A program made the translations under genes and the position numbers. Below are positions 7,857 through 17,065 of a stretch of 64,000 nt of DNA, piece after piece. The number at the start of each line of letters is the position of its first letter. Position 1 is the stretch's first letter. The stretch spans positions 1,984,001-2,048,000 of the forward strand of contig OZ257134.1 of assembly GCA_965279065.1 (NCBI GenBank), written 5' to 3'. Under the pieces are notes generated by a model, which ran no database searches, was not told the origin of the DNA, and worked only from the letters and a program-made list of their open reading frames with translations. The DNA is from JAKAXS01 sp965279065. Lineage in GTDB: Bacteria; Pseudomonadota; Alphaproteobacteria; Rhizobiales; Hyphomicrobiaceae.

Positions 7857-10151
7857 TCAGCTCTTCGCGCGCCGCAACGCTGCAGCCAGCGCCGTCTCGC
7901 CGCCGCTCTCCGGCTGCTTCGGCACGGGAGCACCGGACCGCGCGCCTCCAGCCGTCTGCTGCGGCCGCGGCGCCGTCTCCGCACTAGCCCCTGCCCCGCT
8001 CTTCATCGACAGCGCAATGCGCTTGCGCGCCGCATCCACGTCCTTTACCCGCACTTTGACGACGTCGCCCGCCTTCACCACCTCGCGCGGATCCTTGACG
8101 AACCGGTCCGCCATTTCCGAGATGTGCACCAGCCCGTCCTGGTGCACGCCGACGTCCACGAACGCGCCGAACGCCGTCACGTTCGTCACCACACCTTCCA
8201 GCTGCATGCCGATCTTCAAGTCGGCGATCTTCTCCACCCCGTCCTGGAATGTCGCCGTCTTGAATTCCGGTCGCGGATCACGGCCCGGCTTCTCCAGCTC
8301 GGCCAGGATGTCGGTGATCGTCGGCACGCCGAACTGCGCGTCGGCGAACTGCTGCGGCCGCAGCGTCTTCAGGAACGCCTTGTCGCCGATGATAGACTTC
8401 AGCGGCCGCTTGGTCTGCTCCGCGATCTTTTCGACGAGCCCATAGGCCTCCGGATGCACGGCCGAGGCATCGAGTGGATTGGCCCCGTTCATGATGCGCA
8501 GGAACCCGGCCGCCTGCTCGAACGTCTTCGGCCCCATGCGCGCTACCTTCTTCAGCTCGGAGCGCTTCTTGAACGCCCCGTTGGCATCCCGGTGCAGCAC
8601 GATATTCGTCGCCAGCGTCTGGTTGAGACCCGACACCCGCGCCAGCAGCGGGATCGACGCCGTGTTGACGTCCACGCCGACCGAGTTCACGCAGTCCTCC
8701 ACCGCCGCATCCAGCGACCGCATCAGGTCCGCCTGATCGACGTCGTGCTGGTACTGCCCGACGCCGATCGCCTTCGGTTCGATCTTGACCAGTTCCGCCA
8801 GCGGATCCTGCAGCCGCCGCGCGATCGACACCGCCCCGCGCAACGACACGTCGAGATTGGGAAACTCCAACGCCGCCAGCTCCGACGCCGAATAGACCGA
8901 GGCACCCGCCTCCGACACCGTCACCTTCGTCAGCTTCAGCTCCGGCATCTTGGTGATCAGTTCGCCCGCCAGCTTGTCCGTCTCGCGGCTCGCCGTGCCG
9001 TTGCCGATGGCAATCAGCTCCACCTTGTGGCGCATGCACAGCGCCGCCAGCGTCGCGAGCGAGCCTTGCCAATCCCGCTTGGGCTCGTGCGGATAGATCA
9101 CCGCCGTATCGAGCAGCTTGCCCGTGGCATCGACCACCGCCACCTTCACGCCCGTGCGGATGCCAGGATCGAGCCCCATCGTCGCCCGCTGCCCCGCCGG
9201 AGCCGCCAGCATGAGATCCTTGAGGTTCGACTTGAACACCGTGATCGCTTCGGTGTCCGACTGATCCTTCAGTCGCGTCAGCAAATCGACGGCGAGCGAC
9301 ACGTGCAGCTTCGCCTTCCACGCCAGCTTCACCGTGTCGAGCAGCCACTTGTCGGCCGCCCGCCCGCGATCGGCGATGCCGAACGCCACCATGATTTTGG
9401 CCTGCGCCGGATGCGTCTTGCCCTCTTCGTTGGGCGCATCGAGGTCGAGATCGAGGAAGTTCTCGTTGCGCCCGCGCAGCAGCGCCAGCGCGCGGTGCGA
9501 CGGCATCTGCCGGATCGGCTGGGAAAAGTCGAAATAGTCGGAGAACTTCTCGCCCGCGGCTTCCTTGCCCTTGCCCACCTTCGACGTGATGACGCCCGTC
9601 GCCCACAGCCACTCGCGCAGATCGCCGACGAGCGACGCGCTCTCGCCGATGCGCTCGATCAGGATGTGCCGCGCGCCATCGAGCGCCGCCTTGACGTCGG
9701 CCACGCCCTTCTCCGCATCGATGAACTTCGCCGCCTCTCCGTCGGGCACAAGGCCCGGATTGGCGAGCAGCGCCTCCGCCAGCGGTTCCAGCCCCGCTTC
9801 GCGCGCGATTTGCGCCTTGGTCCGCCGCTTCGGCTTGTAGGGTGCGTAGAGGTCTTCGAGCACGACCTTGCTGTCGGCGGCCGCGATGGCCCGCGCCAGC
9901 TCCGGCGTCAGCTTGCCCTGCTCCGTGATCGACTTCAGCACCGTGGCGCGACGATCTTCCAGCTCGCGCAGGTAGCCCAGCCGCTCCTCCAGCTTGCGAA
10001 GTTGTGTATCGTCGAGCCCGCCCGTCTTCTCCTTGCGGTAGCGCGCGATGAACGGCACCGTCGAACCCTCGCCGAGCAAATCCACCGCGGCATCGACCTG
10101 CTCCACCTTCACACTGAGTTCTGCGGCGATGCGGGCATTGATCGTGCTCAT
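7857..10151 (-). CDS. tex: Tex family RNA-binding transcription accessory protein
   Basis: The 764-residue protein matches Tex from end to end. It has an N-terminal helical region with STVPFIARYRKEKTGGLDD, a YqgF-like RNase H fold at about 325-450 (TMGLDPGIRTGVKVAVVD), helix-hairpin-helix repeats at about 490-570 (VDVNTASIPLLARVSGL) and an S1 RNA-binding domain at about 630-705 (VTNVTAFGAFVDVGVHQDGL). Tex proteins bind nucleic acid and act on transcription or ribosome-linked RNA. The ATG at 10151 is chosen because it has a GAAGGA site and starts the conserved region; a start at 10208 would add 19 unconserved residues. The C-terminus is a short Pro/Gly-rich tail. Confidence 0.95.
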   Translation of the reverse strand: MSTINARIAAELSVKVEQVDAAVDLLGEGSTVPFIARYRKEKTGGLDDTQLRKLEERLGYLRELEDRRATVLKSITEQGKLTPELARAIAAADSKVVLEDLYAPYKPKRRTKAQIAREAGLEPLAEALLANPGLVPDGEAAKFIDAEKGVADVKAALDGARHILIERIGESASLVGDLREWLWATGVITSKVGKGKEAAGEKFSDYFDFSQPIRQMPSHRALALLRGRNENFLDLDLDAPNEEGKTHPAQAKIMVAFGIADRGRAADKWLLDTVKLAWKAKLHVSLAVDLLTRLKDQSDTEAITVFKSNLKDLMLAAPAGQRATMGLDPGIRTGVKVAVVDATGKLLDTAVIYPHEPKRDWQGSLATLAALCMRHKVELIAIGNGTASRETDKLAGELITKMPELKLTKVTVSEAGASVYSASELAALEFPNLDVSLRGAVSIARRLQDPLAELVKIEPKAIGVGQYQHDVDQADLMRSLDAAVEDCVNSVGVDVNTASIPLLARVSGLNQTLATNIVLHRDANGAFKKRSELKKVARMGPKTFEQAAGFLRIMNGANPLDASAVHPEAYGLVEKIAEQTKRPLKSIIGDKAFLKTLRPQQFADAQFGVPTITDILAELEKPGRDPRPEFKTATFQDGVEKIADLKIGMQLEGVVTNVTAFGAFVDVGVHQDGLVHISEMADRFVKDPREVVKAGDVVKVRVKDVDAARKRIALSMKSGAGASAETAPRPQQTAGGARSGAPVPKQPESGGETALAAALRRAKS

Positions 10152-10238
10152 GTTCGGGTCCTTCGGCAGTGTCTGCGACGATGTCTGGAATCGTCCGGAC
10201 GCTAGCACCGGACCCGGGCCGGTTGAAGGCCGCCAAAC

Positions 10239-11279
10239 TCACTTGTTGGCAACACCGGCACTGGAAAACGTGGCCATTCCCGATTGACAGGCGGCTGCCG
10301 CCTTGACCACCGACATCGCCAGCGCCGCCCCGGTCCCCTCGCCCAGCCGCAGGCCCAGCGACAGCAATGGTTCGAGACCGAGCCGCTCCAGCACCTCGCC
10401 GTGCGCCCCCTCGGCGGAACAGTGCCCGGCCACGCAGTGATCCAGCGCCCTGGGGTTGACCGCGTGCAGCACCGCCGCCGCCGCCGTCACGACGTAACCG
10501 TCGAGCACCACCGGGATACGCCGCAGCCGCGCCGCGACAATGGCACCCGCAATGGCCGCGATCTCGCGCCCGCCCAGCCGACGCAGCACCTCGATCGGGT
10601 CATCCAGTTTGCCGGCATGATGCGCCAGCGCCGCCTTGACGACGCTGACCTTGCGGGCCAGCCCCGCATCGTCCACGCCCGTGCCGCGGCCGACGAAGCG
10701 CGCCACGTCGCCGCTGTACAGCGCCGCATAGATCGCCGCCGCCGCCGTCGTATTGCCGATGCCCATCTCGCCCGCGCCGAACAGGTCGCAGCCCGGCGGC
10801 ACTGCTGCCATGCCGTCGGCAATGTGCTGGGCGCACGCATCGTCCGTCATTGCATCGCCACCGGCGATATCACCTGCCGGATGTTCGAGATCGATCGCAT
10901 GCACGCTCAGCTGGATGCCGCCAGCCTGACAGATCTGATTGATCGCCGCTCCCCCCGCGGCGAAATTCGCCACCATCTGCGCCGTCACGTCGGAGGGATA
11001 GGGCGAGACGCCGCGCTGCGTCACGCCATGATTGCCCGCGAACACGGCGATGGCCGGTTTCGTCACCGCCGGCGTCGGGGTCCCCTGCCAGCCAGCCAGC
11101 CAGACGGCGACGTCCTCCAGCCGGCCCAGCGCGCCAGGTGGCTTCGTCAATTCGCCATTGCGCGCCGTCGCCGCCGTTGCAGCGGTTGCATCGGCGTCTG
11201 GCAGTTTCGCCAACAGCTCGCGCACGCCCGACAGGTCATGTCCCGGCGTCAAAACGGCTTCGAAAGCTTTCATGATCAT
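10239..11279 (-). CDS. cobT: Nicotinate-nucleotide--dimethylbenzimidazole phosphoribosyltransferase
   Basis: CobT transfers phosphoribose from nicotinate mononucleotide to the lower-ligand base (dimethylbenzimidazole) to give alpha-ribazole phosphate for cobalamin. The 346-residue protein shows the family landmarks KPPGALGRLEDVAVWLAGW at about 46-64, FAGNHGVTQRGVSPYP, a glycine-rich GAGEMGIGNTTAAAAIYA segment and LGEGTGAALAM near the end. The glutamate in the last motif is the catalytic base of the family. It is divergent from cobS with 48 bases between them, and no cobalamin riboswitch is visible in that gap. Two ATGs (11279 and 11273) are possible starts. Confidence 0.95.
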   Translation of the reverse strand: MIMKAFEAVLTPGHDLSGVRELLAKLPDADATAATAATARNGELTKPPGALGRLEDVAVWLAGWQGTPTPAVTKPAIAVFAGNHGVTQRGVSPYPSDVTAQMVANFAAGGAAINQICQAGGIQLSVHAIDLEHPAGDIAGGDAMTDDACAQHIADGMAAVPPGCDLFGAGEMGIGNTTAAAAIYAALYSGDVARFVGRGTGVDDAGLARKVSVVKAALAHHAGKLDDPIEVLRRLGGREIAAIAGAIVAARLRRIPVVLDGYVVTAAAAVLHAVNPRALDHCVAGHCSAEGAHGEVLERLGLEPLLSLGLRLGEGTGAALAMSVVKAAAACQSGMATFSSAGVANK

Positions 11280-11327
11280 TCTGCGTTGCCGTTTCTGGCG
11301 TGATTGGGCGGTGCTATAAGCGCCGTC

Positions 11328-12233
11328 ATGAGCGACCAGCCCCCAAACCCGGCCGCACCCTCTGCCGGGCAGCCGACGCCGTCAAGCCATCTTCCAGTGC
11401 CGGTGGAACCGCAGCCCGGATCCGCTTGGCCGATCCTCGCCGCGCTGGCGCTTGTGCTGTCGGCGCTGCGGTTCTATTCGCGTTTGCCGATCCCCGTGTT
11501 CGCCTTCGAAGCCGCCCCGCATGCCGCTCCGGATTTCACCAAGGCCCCGGCGGCCGTCGTGGTGGCCGGCGCGATCCTCGGCATCCTCGCCGGCATTGTG
11601 CTCTACGTCGCCTCCGCGATCGGCCTGCCGCCCCTGCTCGCCGCACTGCTCGCCATCGCCACCCTCGTGCTGATGACCGGCGCCCTGCATGAAGACGGTC
11701 TCGCCGACACCGCCGACGGCCTCGGCGGCGGGCGCACTGTCGAGCGACGCCTTGAGATCATGCGCGACAGCCGCATCGGCAGCTATGGCGCGACAGCCAT
11801 CATCCTCGCGATGGCGATCCGCGCCACCGCCCTTGCCACGCTCATCGAACGCATTGATCCGATCGGCGCGGCACTCGCGATCATCGCCGTTGCCGCCACC
11901 TCGCGCGTCGCCGGCCTGCTGCCTCTGTGGCTGCTGCCTCCCGCTCGTCCGGACGGCGCGGCGGCGTCCGTGCAGCCTCCCACGACCGCATCAATGACGG
12001 TCGGCATGCTTGCAAGTCTGGCGATCACCCTCGCGGCACTGTGGTTCCCAGGCATTCTCGTGGTGGCCTCGGCCGTCAGCGTCGCCGCCGCCCTCGCGGC
12101 AGCCTACGCCATCACCCGCATAGCCGAAGCCCAGATCGGTGGCCACACCGGCGACATCGCCGGCGCCGCCCAGCAACTGGCCGAAGCAGCCATGCTACTG
12201 ACGCTCGTCGCCGCGAGCGCAGCAATCGCCTAA
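11328..12233 (+). CDS. cobS: Adenosylcobinamide-GDP ribazoletransferase
   Basis: CobS joins adenosylcobinamide-GDP and alpha-ribazole (phosphate) in the inner membrane as the last step of nucleotide-loop assembly. The 301-residue product has a proline-rich N-terminus, then about seven membrane helices. The conserved HEDGLADTADGLGGG motif is present at about 118-132, and RLEIMRDSRIGSYG follows it. The ATG at 11328 is preferred over 11304 because the upstream eight residues are not conserved in type. It is paired divergently with cobT, whose product supplies its substrate. Confidence 0.95.
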   Translation: MSDQPPNPAAPSAGQPTPSSHLPVPVEPQPGSAWPILAALALVLSALRFYSRLPIPVFAFEAAPHAAPDFTKAPAAVVVAGAILGILAGIVLYVASAIGLPPLLAALLAIATLVLMTGALHEDGLADTADGLGGGRTVERRLEIMRDSRIGSYGATAIILAMAIRATALATLIERIDPIGAALAIIAVAATSRVAGLLPLWLLPPARPDGAAASVQPPTTASMTVGMLASLAITLAALWFPGILVVASAVSVAAALAAAYAITRIAEAQIGGHTGDIAGAAQQLAEAAMLLTLVAASAAIA

Positions 12234-12269
12234 GCGCCAGCTTTGTTCACGGCTTGGTGAGGGCCGAAG

Positions 12270-12716
12270 TCACTGCGCGATCGTCACCTCGAACGTGCGT
12301 GTAACCTCTTCACCCCCGCCAAGCTTGGCGGATACGGCGAAGCGGTCGGTCCCGTCCACGCCCTCGCGCGCTGTGTAATACACAGCCGTGCCCTTCGCCG
12401 CGTGACCGATACACGTTCCCTTGGCCGAGGTCCCAATTGTCGTCTCTTGGTTCTGCACGAGCGACAGAGCACCCTTTGATGGCTGCTGCACGATCGCGAC
12501 TTGAGGCGGTGGCAGCGCCTCACATTTGTTCCCAAGCCCCGCGAATATGAATACGCGAGCGGGGCGCCCGGCCACGACCGGTGCCGACCGGGTCGCTGCG
12601 TCCTGGGTGACAGACGGCTGGGCGGTCGACTGCCCTCCGCCGAACGTTTCAGAATTCGAACACGCAGTCAGCACGCCAGCTGCAAGCACGGCAAATGGTT
12701 TCAAAAGTCGGATCAC
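12270..12716 (-). CDS. Putative lipoprotein
   Basis: This 148-residue protein starts with a lipoprotein signal peptide: MIRLLKPFAVLAAGV followed by the lipobox LTAC, with the cysteine at about 19. The mature part opens with a Ser/Thr/Gln-rich linker. A beta-rich domain follows, containing PPQVAIVQQPSKGALS and a C-terminal VTRTFEVTIAQ, which looks like a bacterial Ig-like or cadherin-type fold. No function can be given. It lies between convergent cobS and the Anbu operon, transcribed in the same direction as the latter but 122 bases downstream of it. Confidence 0.7.
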   Translation of the reverse strand: MIRLLKPFAVLAAGVLTACSNSETFGGGQSTAQPSVTQDAATRSAPVVAGRPARVFIFAGLGNKCEALPPPQVAIVQQPSKGALSLVQNQETTIGTSAKGTCIGHAAKGTAVYYTAREGVDGTDRFAVSAKLGGGEEVTRTFEVTIAQ

Positions 12717-12838
12717 AGGCCGCCTTGAAAATTGCGCCCGCTTGCGAGCGCGCCTCCAGGCAACCTACCCCGAGTCCGCAGCGTGGCAACAGGGCACCCG
12801 AGCCGGCGCTACTAACGAGGTGGTTGGAAACGCCGCCA

Positions 12839-13546
12839 TCAGCCCTCAAACGCCGGCAAACTGGCGAACGCGCGCTTCAGCGCTTCGCCCCAGCCTTCGG
12901 AGATGGCGAGGTAGTAGGGATCGTTGCGATCGATGCGCTTCTGCAGGCCCTGCGTCAGGCTGTCGATGACGTACGTCTGCAGGTCCAGCGGCAGGCCCAC
13001 CGACAGGTTCGACTTCAGCGTCGAGTCGAACGAGACGAGTAGCAACTTCACCGCATCCTCGAACGTCATCGCCGCATCGTAGGCACGCACCAGGATCGGC
13101 TTGCCGTACTTGTGTTCGCCGATCTGGAAGTACGGTGTATCCGCCGTCGACTCGATGAAGTTGCCTTCCGGATAGATGTAGTAGAGCCGCGGCTCCTCGC
13201 CCTTGATCTGGCCGCCGAGAATGAAACTCGCCAGGAACGACCCGCCGCCCTTGGGCGCGTCCGCGTTCATCTTGATGACGTCCTTGATCGTCTCGCCGAT
13301 GAACCGAGCCACCTGGAACATCGACGTCAGCGCCAGGAACTCGCCCTTGCGTTCGTTGATAAGGCTGCCGACCGCCTGTGCCGTCGCCAGGTTGCCCGCC
13401 GACAGCAGCACGATGACGCGCTCCCCATCCACGGCCCACGTCCGCATCTTGCCGAAACTGGCGATGTTATCGAGGCCCGCGTTGGTCCGCGTGTCCGACA
13501 TGAAAATCAGGCCGCGGTTCATCTTCAGTCCAACGCCGTAGGTCAT
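12839..13546 (-). CDS. Anbu, proteasome-fold (ancestral beta-subunit) protein
   Basis: With the ATG at 13546 the protein is 235 residues and begins MTYGVGLKM. Removal of Met would expose Thr1, the nucleophile position of N-terminal-nucleophile hydrolases. An aspartate at mature residue 17 (SDTRTNAG) and a lysine at 32 (FGKMRTW) match the proteasome-type active-site trio. Anbu (COG3484) proteins assemble into rings or open helices; proteolysis has been hard to show. A longer in-frame start (13672) would run through the duplicated palindromic repeat and bury Thr1, so it is rejected. It is the last gene of a four-gene operon with ATP-grasp, alpha-E and transglutaminase genes, the usual partner set of this family. 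Confidence 0.92.
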   Translation of the reverse strand: MTYGVGLKMNRGLIFMSDTRTNAGLDNIASFGKMRTWAVDGERVIVLLSAGNLATAQAVGSLINERKGEFLALTSMFQVARFIGETIKDVIKMNADAPKGGGSFLASFILGGQIKGEEPRLYYIYPEGNFIESTADTPYFQIGEHKYGKPILVRAYDAAMTFEDAVKLLLVSFDSTLKSNLSVGLPLDLQTYVIDSLTQGLQKRIDRNDPYYLAISEGWGEALKRAFASLPAFEG

Positions 13547-13561
13547 GTTCTGTCCAGCTCT

Positions 13562-13675
13562 GAGTGCTTCCGGAAAAGTGTGGAGCGGTTTTCCGATAAG
13601 AAGCACGGCGACACGAGTCTGAGTGCTTCCGGAAAGTGAAGCGGTTTTCCGATAAGAAGCACGCCGACACAAGTC
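13562..13675. repeat. Tandemly duplicated palindromic repeat
   Basis: Two head-to-tail units (13562-13620 and 13621-13675) share nearly the same sequence. Each is an imperfect palindrome with outer arms GTGCTTC / GAAGCAC and inner arms CGGAAAA (CGGAAA in unit 2) / TTTTCCG. The sequence resembles a repetitive palindrome scattered through intergenic DNA of many Rhizobiales (established knowledge, not checked here). It fills the gap between the transglutaminase stop and the Anbu start within the operon, so on the transcript it would form two stable hairpins. Confidence 0.8.
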
Positions 13676-13687
13676 GTCCCTGCCGGA

Positions 13688-14485
13688 CTACTGCTCGACA
13701 TTGACCTCGACCGCAAGGGTCTCAGCGGCGAGCCCGATACGCACACCCGACACCGGCGCCGCATCCTTGTAGTCCAGGCCGCAGCCGATCCGGACGTAGC
13801 TGTCGTTCGGGCACACGTTGTTTGTGGCGTCGAATCCCACCCAGCCGAGCCCGTCGATATGCGCCTCCGCCCAGGCGTGACCGGCCGTCTGCTCGGTCGT
13901 GTCGTCCCGCATGAGATAACCCGACACATACCGGGCCGGAATGTTCAGGTAACGTGCCGTTGCAATGAAGATATGCGCGTAGTCCTGGCAGACCCCCGTG
14001 CCCTGGGCGAGAGCGTCCTCGGCCGCCGTGTAGATATTGGTGGCACCTGTCTGGAACGTCAGCCGGTCGTGGATGGTATCCATGAGCTGATGCAGCTTGG
14101 CCAGCCACTTGGCATCCGTCGGCAGCGAGTCTGCCAGCTCCTTGATCTGTTCGCCCGCGGTCGTCAGCGGCGTCACGCGCTCGAACAACCAGATCGGCGC
14201 GAACCCGTGCACCGAACCGAAGACTCCGGCGCGATCCTCCGTCTCGACCACACCCTCGGCCGTGATCACGATCTCCTGGAATTCGCGGATGTGGCGCACC
14301 AGTTCGGTGCGATTGCCGAAGCCGTCCACATACGACACCTCGGGTGCCGCACCCTCCACCTTCACGTCCCAGCGATGCACCGTCTGCCCACCGACGGATT
14401 GCGGCCACAGCCGCAAGCGCTGCACGGCATAAAGAACGGGTCCGTCGTAATGGTATCGCGAAGTATGGCGGATCGAAAGCAACAT
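13688..14485 (-). CDS. Transglutaminase-like cysteine protease family protein
   Basis: The 265-residue protein has the transglutaminase N-terminal beta domain (about 1-90, YDGPVLYAVQRLRLWPQS) followed by the core. The catalytic triad is visible: cysteine in TGVCQDYAH, histidine in GHAWAEA and aspartate in GFDATNN. In bacteria such proteins usually act as peptidases or amidases rather than cross-linkers. It has no signal peptide, which suggests a cytosolic location. It starts 11 bases after the alpha-E stop. With the ATP-grasp partner it was predicted by comparative genomics to belong to a peptide-synthesis and processing system. Confidence 0.92.
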   Translation of the reverse strand: MLLSIRHTSRYHYDGPVLYAVQRLRLWPQSVGGQTVHRWDVKVEGAAPEVSYVDGFGNRTELVRHIREFQEIVITAEGVVETEDRAGVFGSVHGFAPIWLFERVTPLTTAGEQIKELADSLPTDAKWLAKLHQLMDTIHDRLTFQTGATNIYTAAEDALAQGTGVCQDYAHIFIATARYLNIPARYVSGYLMRDDTTEQTAGHAWAEAHIDGLGWVGFDATNNVCPNDSYVRIGCGLDYKDAAPVSGVRIGLAAETLAVEVNVEQ

Positions 14486-14496
14486 GGGACGCGCGC

Positions 14497-15441
14497 CTAG
14501 TCGAAATTGTAGGTGTCAGCGATTTCGGCAGCCAATCTGTTGTTCTGCACGATGAACCCGCTCAAAAACTCGTGCAAGCCGAACTCGAAGATCTGCGAGA
14601 TGCTGTTGCCCTTCAGAGTGGATAACGTCTTGTGGGCGATCGACTGGCACTGCGGGCTGCTGCCGTAGTCCTCGGCCAGGAAACCCAGATTGTCGACGAT
14701 GTTGCGGTAGCAGAAGTGCAGCGAGCGCGGCATGCGGCCGTTCAGGATCAGATAGTCGGCAATGTTTCCGGGCCGATACTCCACGTCATAGACCCAACGA
14801 TACGACCGATGCGCGGAGACCGAGCGCAGGATCGACTCCCACTGATAGTTGTCGAGCGTCGTCCCCACGTACGAGATCGACGGCAGCAGCACGTAGTACT
14901 TCACATCGAGGATGCGCGCCGTGTTGTCCGCCCGCTCGATGAAGGTGCCAATGCGCGCGAAGTCGAAATTCTCGTTACGCAGCATTGTTCCATGAAAGGC
15001 GCCGCGCATCAGCGCCGTCAGCCGCTTGATCTGGTCCAGCACCGGCGGCAGGTCGCTTTCGTGTATCGGCTGCGCCAGCGCGATGCGCAGCGTCATCCAG
15101 GCTTCGTTGACGCTCTCCCAGGCTTCGCGCGTCAGCGCCGTACGCACCATGCGCGCATTCGACCGCGCCACCTCGATGCACGACGCCACGCTCGACCCGT
15201 TGTCGCGGTCTCGCAGCAGATAGTCGGAAACCGTGTCCGCGTTGTAGACGTCGCCGTGCTTGGCCTTGAAGCCGCCGGCCGCGCCTGCGCTGACCACGAC
15301 CGACGACCACTCCTCTGGTGCATCCGACGTTTTCGTCAGCGCCATGCGCAGGCCGGCGTCGACGATACGCGCCATGTTTTCCGCGCGTTCGATGTAGCGA
15401 TGCATCCAGAAGAGACCGTTGGCCGTGCGTCCCAGCAACAT
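14497..15441 (-). CDS. Alpha-E domain protein
   Basis: This 314-residue all-helical protein has the alpha-E (COG2307) signature: LLGRTANGLFWMHRYIERAENMAR at the start (residues 2-25), NFDFARIGTFIERADNTARI in the middle and repeated RxxER-type helices. The biochemical role of the family is not known. It nearly always follows a circularly permuted ATP-grasp gene, as it does here, with 23 bases between them. A physical complex of the two is likely but not proven. Confidence 0.93.
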   Translation of the reverse strand: MLLGRTANGLFWMHRYIERAENMARIVDAGLRMALTKTSDAPEEWSSVVVSAGAAGGFKAKHGDVYNADTVSDYLLRDRDNGSSVASCIEVARSNARMVRTALTREAWESVNEAWMTLRIALAQPIHESDLPPVLDQIKRLTALMRGAFHGTMLRNENFDFARIGTFIERADNTARILDVKYYVLLPSISYVGTTLDNYQWESILRSVSAHRSYRWVYDVEYRPGNIADYLILNGRMPRSLHFCYRNIVDNLGFLAEDYGSSPQCQSIAHKTLSTLKGNSISQIFEFGLHEFLSGFIVQNNRLAAEIADTYNFD

Positions 15442-15464
15442 CGCGCGTGCGAGCCTTCCCCGAG

Positions 15465-16919
15465 TTAATAACTTTGCCGTTGGTTTTGGCTTTGTGATTG
15501 GAAACTGTAGTCGTCGAGCACCCAGGTGTCCTTGGTGCCGCCGCCCTGGCTCGAGTTGACGACGAGCGAGCCTTCCTTCAGCGCCACGCGCGTCAGGCCG
15601 CCGGGCGTGATGCGAATACGGTCCGAAACCAGCACGAAGGGCCTCAGATCCACATGACGTGGCGCCAGCCCCGCGTCCGTCAGGATCGGCGTCGTCGACA
15701 GCGCCAGCGTCGGCTGGGCGATGTAGTTGTCCGGCTTGGACTTCAGCTTGGCGGCGAAGTCTTCAAGCTCCTTCTTGGAGGCCGCTGGCCCCACCAGCAT
15801 GCCGTAGCCGCCGGAGCCATGAACTTCCTTCACCACCAGTTCGGCCAGATGCTCGAGAACGTATTTCAGGCTGGACTTCTCCGAGCACCGCCACGTCGGC
15901 ACGTTCTCCAGGATCGCCTTGCGGCCCGTATAGAACTCGATGATTTCCGGCATGTAGGAATAGATCGCCTTGTCGTCCGAAATGCCGGTGCCGGGCGCGT
16001 TGGCGATCGTGATGTTGCCGGCGCGGTAGACGTCCATGATGCCGGCCACGCCGAGCGTCGATTCCGGCTTGAAGGTCAGCGGATCGAGCCAGGCGTCGTC
16101 GACCCGGCGGTACAGCACGTCGATCGACTGATAGCCCTGCGTCGTCCGCATCGCGACACGGCCGTTGATGACCTTGAGGTCGCTGCCCTCGACCAGTTCG
16201 ACCCCCATCTGGTCGGCAAGGAAGGCATGTTCAAAGTAAGCGGAGTTATAGATGCCCGGCGTCAGCACCGCGATCGTCGGCGCCGTCTTGCATCCCTCCG
16301 GCGCCACCGCCGCCAAAGACTGCCGCAGAAGCTTGGGATACGTTTCGACCGGCAGCACCTTCACGCGATGGAACAGCTCGGGAAAGAGCTGCATCATCGT
16401 TTCGCGGTTCTCCAGCATGTAGGAGACGCCTGACGGCGTTCGCGCGTTGTCTTCCAGCACGTAGAACTGGTTCTCGGCCGTCCGCACCAGGTCGACACCG
16501 ATGACATGCGTGTAGACGTTGCCCGCCGGCTTGACGCCGATCATCTCCGGCAGGAACGCCTCGTTGTTGGCGATCAGCTCTTTCGGGATGCGTCCGGCCC
16601 GGACGATTTCCTGCCGGTGATAAATATCGTCGAGAAACGTGTTGAGCGCGATGACGCGCTGCTCGATCCCCTGCGACAGCCGCCGCCACTCGTCGCCTGA
16701 GATGATGCGTGGGATGATATCGAATGGAATGAGACGTTCCGCGGCCTCTTCGTCTCCGTAGACCGCAAATGTAATCCCCGTCTTGCGGAACACACCCTCC
16801 GCATCGCGCGCCTTCTGCGCCAGCTTTGCCGGATCCTGCGTATCAAGCCATCTTTTCAGCGTTTCGTAAGGCGCCCGAACACCGTTGGCTTGCGCCAGCA
16901 TCTCGTCGAATGGTTTCAC
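15465..16919 (-). CDS. Circularly permuted type 2 ATP-grasp protein
   Basis: The 484-residue protein matches COG2308. It has an N-terminal YETLKRWL region, PRIISGDEWRRLSQGIEQR, then VYTHVIGVDLVRTAENQFYV and VLEDNARTPSGVSYMLENRE, followed by VLTPGIYNSAYFEHAFLAD. Family members lack clear proof of substrate; they are predicted amide ligases that would use ATP to join an amino acid or peptide to an acceptor. It is the first gene of the operon ending in Anbu. The last residues are a low-complexity Gln/Ser tail (FQSQSQNQRQSY). Confidence 0.92.
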   Translation of the reverse strand: MKPFDEMLAQANGVRAPYETLKRWLDTQDPAKLAQKARDAEGVFRKTGITFAVYGDEEAAERLIPFDIIPRIISGDEWRRLSQGIEQRVIALNTFLDDIYHRQEIVRAGRIPKELIANNEAFLPEMIGVKPAGNVYTHVIGVDLVRTAENQFYVLEDNARTPSGVSYMLENRETMMQLFPELFHRVKVLPVETYPKLLRQSLAAVAPEGCKTAPTIAVLTPGIYNSAYFEHAFLADQMGVELVEGSDLKVINGRVAMRTTQGYQSIDVLYRRVDDAWLDPLTFKPESTLGVAGIMDVYRAGNITIANAPGTGISDDKAIYSYMPEIIEFYTGRKAILENVPTWRCSEKSSLKYVLEHLAELVVKEVHGSGGYGMLVGPAASKKELEDFAAKLKSKPDNYIAQPTLALSTTPILTDAGLAPRHVDLRPFVLVSDRIRITPGGLTRVALKEGSLVVNSSQGGGTKDTWVLDDYSFQSQSQNQRQSY

Positions 16920-17065
16920 GCACGTCCCCTTCGCATGCGCATCATTCCAGCCGTGTTCTCCGGAAATTGCAAGCCGGATCTTCTAATTTTTAGGCAGCGA
17001 AAATTTGTGCGTAATTATTGAGCACAACGTTCGCGTCCAACGCGCAATAATCGATCAGACGATCC

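Noticed and set aside
8124..10205. Long plus-strand open frame (693 codons) opposite tex
   Set aside because: It is the antisense shadow of tex, rich in Arg and His with no domain, caused by high GC; tex has full family conservation.
12839..13672. 277-codon form of Anbu
   Set aside because: The extra N-terminus translates the duplicated palindromic repeat and would bury the expected catalytic Thr1.
13562..13675. Two tandem repeats considered as a CRISPR array
   Set aside because: Only two units, directly abutting with no unique spacers, and each is itself palindromic.
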